From NCBI RefSeq assembly GCF_003590095.1, contig NC_039488.1, forward strand, positions 8,556,001 through 8,620,000: a stretch of DNA of 64,000 nucleotides, read 5' to 3'. This document shows, one piece after another, positions 21,967 through 34,600 of this stretch. The position numbers and the translations under genes are program-made. This DNA comes from Trichoplusia ni (lineage: Eukaryota > Arthropoda > Insecta > Lepidoptera > Noctuidae). Position 1 is the first letter of the stretch, and each line of letters begins with the position of its first letter. The notes beneath the pieces were generated by a model. That model saw only the letters and a list, made by a program, of their open reading frames with translations, did not search any database and was not told the origin of the DNA.

Positions 21967-24475
21967 GTTTAGTTTATTAACCATGAAATATGAACAACAT
22001 TGTTAGACAATGAAGTTGGTGTAATAGTCGCCTAGAAGTTCACAGTCACTTTACCTGTAGAGTAATTAAAATAATGCGTACAATTTGGGAAATATATGAT
22101 GCAAAACACTTGTGAACTTTGCACTGAACTAGAATGAAATGAAATCTCTTGTGTACAATTTTGGATTTATTTTATTGCTAATATAGAGTTAGGTGTTTTG
22201 TAAACCGAGATTTATTTTAATTAACATTTAAAGGCGATTTATAAGATTTGATAAGATGTTCAAAAGACAAGGAATATTTTCGTTTGTATTGTTGCAATAT
22301 ACTATTTGGTACCTATGCTAAGAATGTACCTAATTCATCGCGTTTTGTATATCATTACACTTCCATATGTAAAAACCTAATTTGATATTAGTAGTAGTAA
22401 TAATAAAGGATAATATGTTATTTGTCATCTTCATAAATATTCCAGAATGTTAATGTACTGTTAAATCGGTATAACATCTATACCAAATATGCTTGATTTG
22501 TATATATAGTGGATAAATGAGACTCTCATCCCTAACTTCGTGGCAGATAGTTGTTCTTGTTTGTGCGATGAATAGGTAGCTATTTAGTGTCACAGATATA
22601 CTGTTGTCTCATATTCCTAGGTATATTCAAATGTATTTATGATAAAATATAAAGTAGAAAATTATTATCCATACCAAAGTAAGTGTTTGGCTGTTAATGG
22701 CATCATATATCAAAATTTGTATTGGTTAATTTTATATTATACTCAGCAGCTTTGCAAGAAATGTTGGACCAGTATATGATAAATATTAAAAGAAGCCATA
22801 TTATAAATTACGAATAATACTCCAAATATTAATTTTTATACTGTTGAGTATATATCTTATCTAATGTTACTCTTATTGAATATTATGAAATATAATATGA
22901 ATTTTCGGTTCAGCCTGGTATTAACTTTCACTTGTATATCATGATTATATTTGTAGCAATTGTAAAACAGACCTCTTTATTTTTATGTAATGTTCCTGTT
23001 ATATCTTAGTAAATTATATGGCAATAATAATATTTCATCTTCAAATAGAAGCTGATATACAGTATTAAGTTTGAAAAAATATGATATCAAATTGTGTGTT
23101 GAAAAAGTGTGTTCAATGCTATAGTCCTGGCAAGAAAAAAAAAATGAAATTGAAAATCACAAGTTACCATGCATTAGCCATGATCTTATTTTACTTAGGT
23201 GCAAAAATGTAAAGTTCTTAAAACATCTTGTTTTTATCAATGGTACTTCACATAATTATGTATTATTGACATATCTCTCCAGAAGTAATTTGATAAAAGA
23301 CATCCAACATGGTCACAGTGACTGGTGCTTCTCATTGTTTTAAATTAATATTTGTTAACTTCCCAAACATTCCTATATAATAGGCCTATTTTTAATATGT
23401 TAAAAGTAATTGAGGGAATGTATATTTCCTGTATGATTTATATTTTATTATGACAAACATTTTTTAACTACATAATTTATTTTTGAAGGGGGTTTTGTGA
23501 TCAAATTGTGCTTGTATTAGAACAGTTTCGATTCTTGAAATGACTGCTAGATTGTTCTCTACTAGTATGCACTTGCTAAATTTATACTGCTAGTTCATAA
23601 TAATAAGCAAAGTACCAATTTTACTGAAAATCTCTGGTCAAATAATTATGGTTTTTTTATTTAGTTGCTGGTATGGCATTTTCGATGTATGCGTCTGATC
23701 AGCGTATTATAAGTTTAAAAAGATCTGTTTGCAAAAATGCCATGGACTAGCAATCTCTCTTAAATCAGCCAATATATTTGCAAACATCTCTGTATTGCGC
23801 ATATTTCACGCCCATTTTTCTACCGATACGTGGTAATGATTATTTCTACTTAGTGAATACACAGCGAGCTGTAAATCATTGCTTCAATGCACTAATATTT
23901 ACTCTAATGATTGTATGAAACCAGTTTCTTTTCTATTAAAACTCAATGTTGCTAATAATACCTATGTGTATCAGCTTCGTACTCATGACATCTTAAATGT
24001 ACTTGTTTGTTAGAGATTAATTAAAATGTGTTGGTGTGTGTCTTGAGTCGATAGTAGAATCTCACAGCATAGAAGATTTATTTTCATATGTACCACAAAA
24101 TAGAGATTAGATATAGGGACTTTAGTATTATGGACATAAAATGTTGTTATAAATTTATTGGTAGTGAGCATGCTAAGTTTTCTTTGCATGGTAGGTTTGT
24201 TAAGAGAACATTAATAATAAATTAATATATCAAATATCATATAAACGTTTTATTAATCTTGTTAAGAATGTGGTACCTATAACATTGTATGTATATTATG
24301 AAATTTAAAAGAAAGTTATGCTTATTTGATACATGTACACTTCGTATATATGTGTGTTAATCAAATGTAAAATATCACAAAGTGGGTGTGATTCTGTACC
24401 AGATAGATGTTTGTTCTTGCGCTTCAAAACCCATTATTGTAACTCTTAAATAAAATATTTATCCAATACGTATTT
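21967..24475 (+). other. AP-2alpha 3' UTR (long, AT-rich)
   Basis: About 2.5 kb of AT-rich, non-coding sequence from the stop to the convincing AATAAA at 24449. Earlier AATAAA-like words (for example near 22401 and 24218) could give shorter forms. No mobile element or RNA gene was recognised. Confidence 0.55.
24449..24454 (+). terminator. AP-2alpha polyadenylation signal (likely)
   Basis: AATAAA on the plus strand. The opposing INO80E signal lies 30 bp to the right, so cleavage of this mRNA at about 24470-24480 would place its end within or beside the INO80E 3' end. Confidence 0.6.
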
Positions 24476-24483
24476 CATGCATT

Positions 24484-24489
24484 TTTATT
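24484..24489 (-). terminator. INO80E polyadenylation signal (likely)
   Basis: TTTATT on the plus strand, AATAAA on the minus strand, about 80 bases past the INO80E stop. It faces the AP-2alpha signal. Confidence 0.6.
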
Positions 24490-24565
24490 TTAGAAAATAT
24501 TACAAACACATGTTACACCTCAAAGTTCTCTATGAATACACTTAAAATAAAATATAAACTTTGTA

Positions 24566-27314
24566 CTAATCAAACCATTCTTCTACGTTTGGCGAGTTTT
24601 CCAGCACATCATTAGACTCACTGCAACAATTGAAACTAATTTATAATTTGTCAGAATCGAAGTTGAAAATATAAAAGTTATCAGTAAAATACGAGACAAG
24701 TTTGCCGCAAGACCGCCAATGAAGCTCAGCACAGAAAAAAGAATTTAATGAGAATAGACAGTAACAGACAAATATCAGTATAATATGACTGTAAGTAGTT
24801 ACATAGTGGTCTTGAGAACGAGCTTTCCCTAGATCAAACATGAACTTTCGACCATTAAGTTTTAAAATCTTTTTTCGATTATCACGAAATCGTTTATGCT
24901 GCGTTCTGTCATTATGTTACGATGCCGACCTTGTTTCTGGCTGAAAACAACATAGTTGCAATCTCCATCATTTCAATTTACCTGTCCAGTGAAGGATCAT
25001 TGCTGAACATTTCAGTAGGCACAGTGGGGGGTGCACGCTCAGGCAGTAGCTCCATATAAGACTGGCGTGATTGAAGGTGACGCTCCACCTCCTCGGGCGT
25101 CATGTGGCCATCGCCAGCAGAGAGGCCGAAACCTAACGCCGGCGAAACCTTTGAAAGCATTGACCCGCTGGATTGGTGCTGAAAGGATAATATTATAGGG
25201 TTTAGTCGAGAATAAGCTAGCTTTAAAGAGATAGCGTTTAAAAACCAAAAACGTTGTATTCGAGCCATGTTTGGACTACAAACCTCAGACAGCTGCAAGC
25301 CACTATTCATAAAACATAAAATTTTGACTCTTGCGTGTTTATATATATTAGAAGTAGCTATGTTCGTAAGATCAAACCTTCAGTTGTTTCCTCACAAATC
25401 ACATATTATTAAACGTAATAGACGTGATAATAATAATGGATTGTGCTTACATAACTCCCGAACTACTCTGATGTGGAGAAGTATATTTTGTATGGCACCT
25501 AAAATATATAATAAAGTCCCTAGAGAATATAAAACCTTTCCTGATATTTTATTTAAAAAGAAACTGAAAGAACTGCTATGTAAAAAAGGGTATTATAATA
25601 TTAATGAGTTCTTACTGGACAAAAGTATTTAAAAATAATTGTTAAATATAAAAATAAAAATAAATATAAGGTAATATATAAATAAAAAAATTATATTTTT
25701 ATATTTTTAGTAAGTAGAATAAGTATTTCATATTATATAAAATTAGTCTGTAGTAATTAAGTAATGTTACTAAATACCAAATTTGTACGCCAACGGGGCA
25801 GAACATGTTGATGCTTATGTTATTTTTATATTGTCACCACATTAAAAATGTTTAACACATGTTTCATGCAAATAAACACCTCTTTACCTCTTTACAAATG
25901 CACATTTGCCTTTCTTATCAATAGACAGTAAGGCAACTAATGGTATTCAGTAATATTTGGATATGAAATAACAATTTGTAGCTCATGTAAAAGTCTGATA
26001 ATTATTCAAATAATTACCAGACTTAAATGATTGACCACAAATATTAATCTAATGTAACTATTGAGTTCTAATATTCAGATACATCAATTTTTGTGGTGAC
26101 CTACAGCTACCCATTGATAGTGGTGCTCATCTATTGAAAGATTTTAAGAAATGCCCATAGGATTCAACTATAAAATTAATACTTACAAGATGACTAGTAT
26201 TAGGAGGTTTTTTTGGCACAACAGCCCTTTTCCTCTTCACTGCACTTGAACCTTTCAATGATGATCCTGTTGACACATTCTGGTTGGCAGCACCAGCTTC
26301 TATTTTCTTTCTGAGGAACATACATACTGGTTAACACTCCAAACAATATTTACTTAGACAAATATGTAAACAAATAAAGCTCAAAGAAATCTTATAGCTT
26401 TTAGCAAGACTTAATATTAACTTCTCTTTTATTACAAAAATTATAGTTTTTATAATGAATAACATAAAATTTATTAGAATTAGCATAAAAAAGTCCTGTG
26501 TCCACAGAATCATTTTTTAGGGAATAAGATAGTTTTTTTATTACTTTAATCTCAAAATGTTTCTGTACATGAGCCTCATACTTTTGCCTCATTTACTTGT
26601 TTTTTCAAATTCAATTCAAACACAAAAACAAATACATTTATGATCTTTACAAACAGACAAACAAAGCTGGCTAAAATACATTACATCAGTGTAATAACAA
26701 AACTGATATTTTCTCAACCTTTTAACATCCATGCGATAGTACTCAGGGTCATCAGATGACTCAGTATCCTCACTCTCTGATGTAGTACTTTCTGGCTTCT
26801 CATACTGCAGCAGTCGGTCCAGGAGGAAACTGCGATCCCTTGATACTTTCAATAGTCTTTTCTGACTGCACCTTAGAGCATCTTGGAAGCATTCATTTTC
26901 CTGAAAATTTCAATTGGATGGCAATTACTACCACAAGACCACTCTGAAGGAATCAATACCAATAACAAAAAAGTGTGATTAAAAGTTTGTACAGAGTATG
27001 AGATCAAGAGGTACTTTTTTAAATTCATTATCATGATATACCTACATTTCTTATTCATTACATAATAATTTATTCCATACTCTACTTGTACAAAAAGAAC
27101 AGGTAATTACATAGATCAGGTATTTGAGTTTCTTCTTCAGTGAAATGTACTGAGACCTATAATTAGGTTCTGGTTCAGGTTCACTGCTGCTGTCACTGGA
27201 ATATTCTTTGTGGGAGTCGTGCGCCTGTGGGGGCTCTACAGGCGCATTATTGCTCACACTTGCCTCGCTCGCTTGCATATTTGCTATAGAGCGGCAATAC
27301 CATCCGTCTAGCAT
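24566..27314 (-). CDS. INO80E: INO80 complex subunit E
   Basis: Five coding exons on the minus strand: 27314-27111, 26900-26719, 26310-26187, 25178-24982 and 24620-24566. They total 762 nt and 253 aa; phases close at every GT-AG junction. The product is a metazoan subunit of the nuclear INO80 ATP-dependent chromatin remodeller, without known enzymatic activity. The family core spans about residues 53-105: YISLKKKLKYLIYENECF, then KRLLKVSRDRSFLLDRLLQY, a predicted coiled coil. An acidic Ser/Glu/Asp stretch (about 105-120) follows, then a KRKR nuclear-signal-like cluster in exon 3. The C-terminal PPTVPTEMFS is also seen in vertebrate INO80E. The start ATG sits three bases after a good splice acceptor (ctgttacag), so a 5' non-coding exon probably lies upstream. 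Met13 is an alternative start. The N-terminal 50 residues are poorly conserved. Confidence 0.93.
25179..26186. other. INO80E intron 3 (1.0 kb)
   Basis: Mostly filled by a non-LTR retrotransposon 3' fragment (25280-25897) in antisense to the gene. The remaining 290 bp on the exon 3 side hold nothing recognised. Confidence 0.8.
25280..25897 (+). mobile_element. Truncated non-LTR retrotransposon (LINE), last part of reverse transcriptase ORF and 3' end
   Basis: About 115 open codons up to 25632 read like the C-terminal end of a jockey/CR1-like LINE polyprotein (SCKPLFIKHKILTLACLYI, APKIYNKVPREYK, FKKKLKELL). A 265-base AT-rich tail follows and ends in two 8-base units, ctctttac ctctttac, at about 25881-25897. 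Short tandem 3' tails are typical of CR1-like elements. It is severely 5'-truncated, with no catalytic domain. The family is inferred from general resemblance. Confidence 0.75.
26311..26718. other. INO80E intron 2
   Basis: 408 bp of AT-rich sequence between good splice sites (GTTGAG donor, cctcag acceptor). I see nothing else in it. Introns 1 (26901-27110) and 4 (24621-24981) are likewise plain. Confidence 0.75.
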
Positions 27315-28632
27315 TTTCTGTAACAGTTATATATAAATAACTTAAATTTAATAGTCCGTAAGTCTCAACCAAGCTTAAAAATCTTTGATTTGTTTAGCAA
27401 ATATGCAGTTTATTTGTAACAGGCTGGTTAACTGTTTTTACTATCAACAAAATAAACAAATATAGAACAAAGGCTAATTTAAGACCAAATTACACAACCT
27501 TAGAATAACTTTCGGACGCCAGTATAATAACTTTAATGTACACTTAGGAAATAAATTATTTATTCTTACAAAATTTGAATTTTTCTATAATTTGTAGATG
27601 TTTTGTCACAGAGTTTTGTATATGACATTTTTCGTCAAAGTTACCAGTCGTCAAAATCTAATTTGTCAATAACACTGAATGTGGACCTAGTTGCCAGCTG
27701 GACTTACGTCCAAAACAGGGTCTTGGTATAATTTGGAAATTGGTTGTAATTTAGGAATTTATTTGGTCTATATTTTAACAAAATGATAACAATTCATAGC
27801 ATACCTATGATTAATACTGAATTAGGACATACCGACACCACCTTACTGTAGAATAAATTCCATCTAATACTGACAAGTAATACAGCTTATTTATTGAAGA
27901 AATCAACACAGACTAGAAATAAAAAAACTTAATCAAGGCTACAGGCTGTCGGTGTCATAGATTTATGTGAGGTACCGTATCAAAAGAATATCTTCAAATA
28001 TTTAATCTCCCTGAACTAAAAGTTAAAGTGAGGTATTAACCAATCTGCTAGCCTTAGCAACCATCATTTTTGAGCAGAAATTATTTTCAAATATTTTGTA
28101 ATTGACTGATAAACTCAGTTGTATAATAACACAAATATTTAAAACATAATACTTATTTATTAAACTTTTAACTATTTCACACATGACAATTTGAATGTTC
28201 GGAACGTCTCATCCAGACGTCATTGATTTAAAAATTGTTTTGTTCGCGGCGATAGATGTCTCTTTGCTATTAGGAAGCAAAAGTATGTACAATTCGATTT
28301 TACTTTTTTTACTCTACCTTACTGAGTACTACAGGCCATGTTCATCAAATAACTAACGAAGTCAGCAATGAAACGCGTTTTTAAGCTATTTTACTCTTGT
28401 TGGAAATGACGTTTTTTTTCTGGTACTATCATTGAAACCTTTAACATTGTGTAGACACAATTGTCAAAAGATTTGTTAAGAAATATTGGGTTTTTAAATT
28501 TGAAGGGTTATACTGAATTCTGAAATCTTGTTAGTCCAAATTGAACCTTAAGTCTACCGCATGTGTTCTTTCAGCTGAGCGGAGCCGTGTTCGTTGCGGT
28601 CAATCTGAACCGGATTGATTCCTCGTGTTGTG
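27315..28632. promoter_or_regulatory. Head-to-head intergenic region of INO80E and clu
   Basis: 1.3 kb between the divergent first coding exons. It must hold both promoters and the likely INO80E non-coding exon, whose acceptor ctgttacag is at about 27318-27326. The clu 5' UTR probably covers about 28560-28632. No TATA box was assigned. Confidence 0.5.
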
Positions 28633-31600
28633 ATGGCTCTCGGTAGTGAAGTGAATGATAACTCCTCTAAAAATGCATCCCAAAAAGTGAAAAAATGTCC
28701 TGCGAACAATACTGTGAACGACAAGAGTAGCTGTGGCAATGTTAACAATGGTAAGTATTAAATGGTCATGCCCTCAGTTATGTAACATTGAGAACGGTTT
28801 TTAGGCTACTATCAGTTTTCCATGTTTAAATAATACCTTGCTTATATTATGTGCAATTTAGTCATGTGACTACATTAGTAAAATCATGTGATCCATTGAT
28901 TTTTCTAAAAATGTTAGGTGCATTGTACCTTCGTGTATTTTTCTTATTAGAAGTTTGTAATAATTTGAAGAAATAATTTACAGTCGGACAGAGTACTATA
29001 AGCTTATAAAATACAAGACCTTGGTGCATACAAGTTAAAATGGAAATTATTACACAACTTCTAATTATGTTACATATCCATGCAAACATAATTATATGTT
29101 TAAATTTCATGAGGCACTATTATCTAACTATACAGCTTCACTATGTATATTTTAAAATTGGTGGCTAGGAGCATTTTTTCAGATGTACTATAATTTTTTT
29201 TATCTGTCTGTCTAGTATTTTATGGCTAGTCATAAATTACTTTACCCACTGCAATTTTATTTATTCTTACTGACCTATAATGACCTCCACTACCAGTGAT
29301 TGTTCAAGTATTAATTTTCTTTTATGTGCAATAAAATTAATGATATTTTTATTGTTTAGAAATTCATTATTTTCTTGTGCAGTTTGCTTGATTTATAGAA
29401 CAACAAAAGACTCACATTGATTGCAATTTACAATATTTTTAGTAGTACCTACTTGCAAGTTTATATCTAAAAATACCTTCTTAATATTGAAAAAACAAAA
29501 TTGATGATGACATCTGAAGCAATATTACTTACCTATAGATATTATCTGAAATCATACTTACTTTAAAAATAAGTTAAACAATAGATATACAATTAATTAC
29601 CTATACGTATATGTGATATATTTATTTCCAAATGCTAATGTATAATATCCAATATTATAATAAATACTTCTAACAAAATTTATAAGTGCCTTGAAAATGT
29701 ATTTGTATTTGATAAGACTTTAGCTGATCGCTATGGAGACTGTTTTATATAGTTTCAGTAACTGACCTCACCTAGTTTGCTAAATGGCTTGGGTTATCAC
29801 ATTTATTCATTATGTTTACTGCTTTAGGGACAAGTTTATTATACATATAATTCTGTATTACTTCAATACAAGGCCTTTTATACTAAACTACCATAAAGTT
29901 TAGTGCTAATAAGGTTTATGTGAATTTAAGAAATTGTTCATAGAATGAGGAAGATTTTCTCCTTCACCCTCTCATCACGAGACAGGGTCTGAAAAAGCTT
30001 TTCTAGACTAGTTTTTTTTTTAATTTAATTGTCACACTCTTAATAGTCATTTATAATAATTCTAATACATTACTTGTTCTTAAACATAGAGCAGAATCTT
30101 ATTAGAATTACAGATGGCATTATTTATGAACATTTTATATTACGTCTCTGGCAATACAGATAGTGTTTTGTGAACAATCTTCATCTAAACTGACCTACTT
30201 ACTTGACAAGTACAAGTCTGATGTTAAGTGTAAACAGAATGAAGTAGAACAAGAATATTTTTAAAACAAATAACTTGTGTTATCTAAATGTTAAAACTTA
30301 TTTAACCATCGAATGAAATGTGAAAAGAATTCCATCTATGGAACTGAACAAAATGAAAAGTTATATGAGATTATTTCATTATATCTAATATCCATTTTAA
30401 GTACCATTTCTAAATTCATGCACAACTGAAAGAAACTTGAACTTCGTATTCTAAATTGATTAGTAATATAAAAATATGAAATTGATTACATTTTTAAATA
30501 GCTACTATGTAAAAATGTAATCAATATGATTTAATTACGTAATTTTAATTTTACTACGGCAAAATTAAAGATAAAATAGATAGCCAAAACTTTAGTGACG
30601 AATATGCGTATTTTTGATAAGACTATTTGATTAAAATACTAAATAATCGCAACTTCATACTGCCTGGTACTTACAGAAATATATTTTAAATAATTTGAAT
30701 TAAAATACAAAAGCAGGAAATAAATAAATCATAAAAACGATATACTCTACATTCATCTATGTGTTGTTAATCAATCAGCTTTCAATTGGTCTTGGGGAAG
30801 CCCTATGCTACTGTGGAGCCAATTGCTTTAATTGATGTAAGGAAAAATACGTAGAAAGTATTAGGGTGTGGTAGATACGCGATATGAATATCATGATGAC
30901 GGAAGTTTGATTTGGACATCGACCTGTTTTTTTACCCGGCGCGTTGATAATCTTTATCGAGAGTACTGACAAAACATTGTAAAGATATTAAAAAACACAC
31001 TCATTCCAACACCACCTCTCGCCTTCAAACGAATTGTCATGTAAATCTTTGCCTTGCTAGTAATGGTTACGTTATTTCGAATAGATATAGGCGAGATAAG
31101 TCCGTTGAATGATTTTAAACGGATATGCAGTTACGACACGCACGTTGTTACCGCGTGAGCTTAATCATCCTTAATCTTTTCTCAAATGTTTGCCTTGCAG
31201 TTACGAAGACACTGATAAGCCATAAAAATAACTATAGAAAGTGGGTTCATGTATTTGGTTACTTTAATTGTCAGTCATGTAGTTAAGAGGCAGTATGCCC
31301 AGTGATGTCCTGACTCATATTACTTTATTGCTGGGCTGTTGCCTCCTCGTAGCTTCATGTTTCTATAAGTGTAGCCTTCTTAGAAATTGGTTTGGAGCAA
31401 TGGTTAGTCCATTCTATTAGGAACATGACGTGGAATAATATTTCTAAGTGCCCAAAAATTGTTACGCAAGCCTTTTATTCATTAGTTAATAGCATACACG
31501 TTCTGAGTAATTTCGAAGTTCGGTTGATAAAACTAGGACCTTGGTTCGTCGGAAGTAAACGACGTAATGCTCAATTTGTGCAAGAACGACATAAAACTAT

Positions 31601-34600
31601 TATCATTGTAAAGATTTACCTGTTTCTTTTTTTGTTCTCTGCAATTGCCGATTTCTAGATCCGTAATCTTGCAGCTCAATTTACAATTTAGGTCGTGTAG
31701 AAGTCAAAGTCATAGTAATTTGGCATCTTGCAAGTGTTTACTTATTTACGCGAAAACACTGCGTTCTCTCAATCTCCACATTCCACTAGAGGTACCTAAT
31801 CTAATTCAGCCCGTGCAGTTAAATTAAGTTATGTTTTTTCTATTATAAACGAAGTCGTCGTACCTATTGAGATAGTATTGAAACAACTTTCCCAGTCGAC
31901 GAGTCCAATTATACGATAAGACATTATGGCATGATAGAAATACGTCAGAACTGTTGGAAGTTGTTTCTCTCAATTTCACAACGAAAGCAAATGGACTTTT
32001 AAATAGCAACTGATCCAAGCACATGGGCGTAGTTAAAATGTAGCCTGTTTTGGTAACAGACAATTGTATGAACAAAAAATAATACGACCAAGGTCAACCA
32101 GTTAAATGTGATAGACTGATTAAATTATAGTTATCGGTGTCTTTGGTTCATACCCCAGAATTATGCAATAATGATGTCAACGAGCGGTTCACTCAATATT
32201 TATAATCGATGCACGAAACCGGAAAACGAATCGATTCATCACAGATGGTGTGTTGCTAGCTGCAATTAGCAACAAAAAACGAATTAATTCCTTTAAAAGC
32301 AACTTAATAAGAGCCGATAGTTTACGCGTTAGAAATTCAACTCATACATCAGCTTGATTTATAGGTGTTTGTTGATATTAATTAAAGATTTTCCTTGAAT
32401 GTTTCCCTTATTGTTCCTCATTTAGAGTTCTCAGAGTTAATTTACTTTAGTGTTTCTTCTAATCGTACCTATTGGATTAAAATTAAGCAGTATGTTTTTT
32501 TATTATTTTCTCTCACAATGGAATAAGTTTCAAAATTACAAAAACTTAAGTTAAACAAATATAAACGTCTGTAATTTTATCTCTCAACGATTTCTTTCAT
32601 TATTAAGTGGTGTTGCTTTTTATATTGATAGTTTAATTTGCTCAAGCATGGCCTTTGCTTTATCGCAGAACACATAAATCAGATATCAAGACCGAGCATA
32701 AGAAATATCCGATGCATGTAGATGCAAATTCAAGAAGCAAGTTTAGACAACCTTTGTTCGTAATTTTTCTAAAGATTCCTGAAATAATGTAGAAAGTTTC
32801 AGGGGGGAAGTATTTTTACAAGTAATTTGAGTAAGATCAATGTTTGGTTAACCCCCACGGAGCCGTCTATCCAACTTGTCACTTTTTGTGTCTTTTGAAA
32901 ATGGTGTAACACTAATAGGTAGACGGCAGTTCGAAAGCATGGAACATGTGTATAGCATGTGCTGCTTGTCCACATGATAAGTTAACTGATGTGTAATTAA
33001 TTATAAATTATTTATATCTATCATTTAAGGCGACATTCTTGCCTTATAATATATCCCTGGATCCCTAGAGTGTCCCTTTTCATTTACATTCTATATTCTG
33101 GGAAAACTTAGCTAGTGCAATGATGGGTTACATCGGTTTGAATGCGAATCAATTGCACACAAATATGTCAATGTGACAATGTTATAGAACCCGGTCGAGG
33201 CTCATTTGCTAGAACGGGTCGGTATACTTTATTATGTACATATCTGATGAATGACGTATCGATCAGTGAATTTATGAACAGCTCGCCAACGATTTGTCTG
33301 TCTTGCGTTGTCTTTTAAAAGGTTAAGAGGTTAAAAAGCATCTATGTCATAATGTAGCGTTATCGTTGCATGAACTACTTTATTTTGAAAAGATCCAATA
33401 AAAAAATTGTATACGTATCACATGTCTATGATCGATTCATTATAATTATGTAGTAAGTACATAAACGGAGTCGATAACGTTTTATGTGGTGTGATTTCTG
33501 TACGAAAGATAAGAATGTCTATTGGGTATCGGTTCAGTTTGATACACATGTACATGTTACACAGCCAGGTTTATTACGTAACGTGTTTGTCAGTTGTTTG
33601 TGTTACCTATTAGACATTGCAAAATGCACATGCATATTGGTATACCCACATGTATTAACCATTTATTTATACAAACGACTAGTTATACCTTATTTTGAGA
33701 AAAGCATCTTGAACCATAACTAAATAAAGTTAAGAGTTAGATTTAAATAAACCCAAGTAGCAGTTTAGTGATAATTTGTGTCCGGTCAAAGAATTTGTCA
33801 GTTGTCGTAAACGTCGTCGTGAGCATCTCATTTCAAGGCGCAAATACCTTAACAATACAATCTTCTTTCAAGTAACGATGAATTTTGTGTCACTGGTTGT
33901 TGAATAACTTAAATTCATGGCCCGAGAATAGAAAGCCACGTGTCATGGCGCAGATTTGTGGGCCTGATTACCGTAGAAAAGGGTTGGATTCAATTGCCGC
34001 AAGGGTTCCATCCAGTTTGAAATATAACACCTCTGAAGGCTGCTTATTTCTTTTGTTATTCTAGCTCAGTCTTTTCTAGTCTCATCTGCATTGTAATGTG
34101 TTTGCTGGTTCTTGTGATATGACACATCATATACGCATACTAATTCATTGCTTTAGACATTTAACGAGCATGCAATGCACTCACCAAAAAGTTAATAAAT
34201 GCGCTCGGCTAGCTGCTATAATGAGATAGTTCCGTTGATTTAATTTGGAATTCCCGGAAATACTTTAGAGCTCACGAAATGGGACAAGAGGTCGAATAAC
34301 AAAACTGTGTTCACTTTAAATAAGAAGATTTTAGTTAACATATCTTCTTTTTTAAAAAATACTAGGAAATAATATTGACAAATCAAGTGTCGTTTATATT
34401 CATGGGAGCATTGCACCCTTACAATTTTATCGATTTCTACCCTACCCATAATAGCAGCAGGTTCTATCGAGGGTTGAAGTGGAACAAGAACCCTTATTTC
34501 TATTTCGTTTGAAATATAAATTAGTCTTTACATGATGTAGGCGATTTAGCTAATATCCTATTATTTAAGCTGGAAAGCCATATTAAGTGTTGCTAGCATA

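Noticed and set aside
31392..32075. Frames of 60-88 codons in clu intron 1
   Set aside because: Short, AT-rich, no motif, no splice partners in phase.
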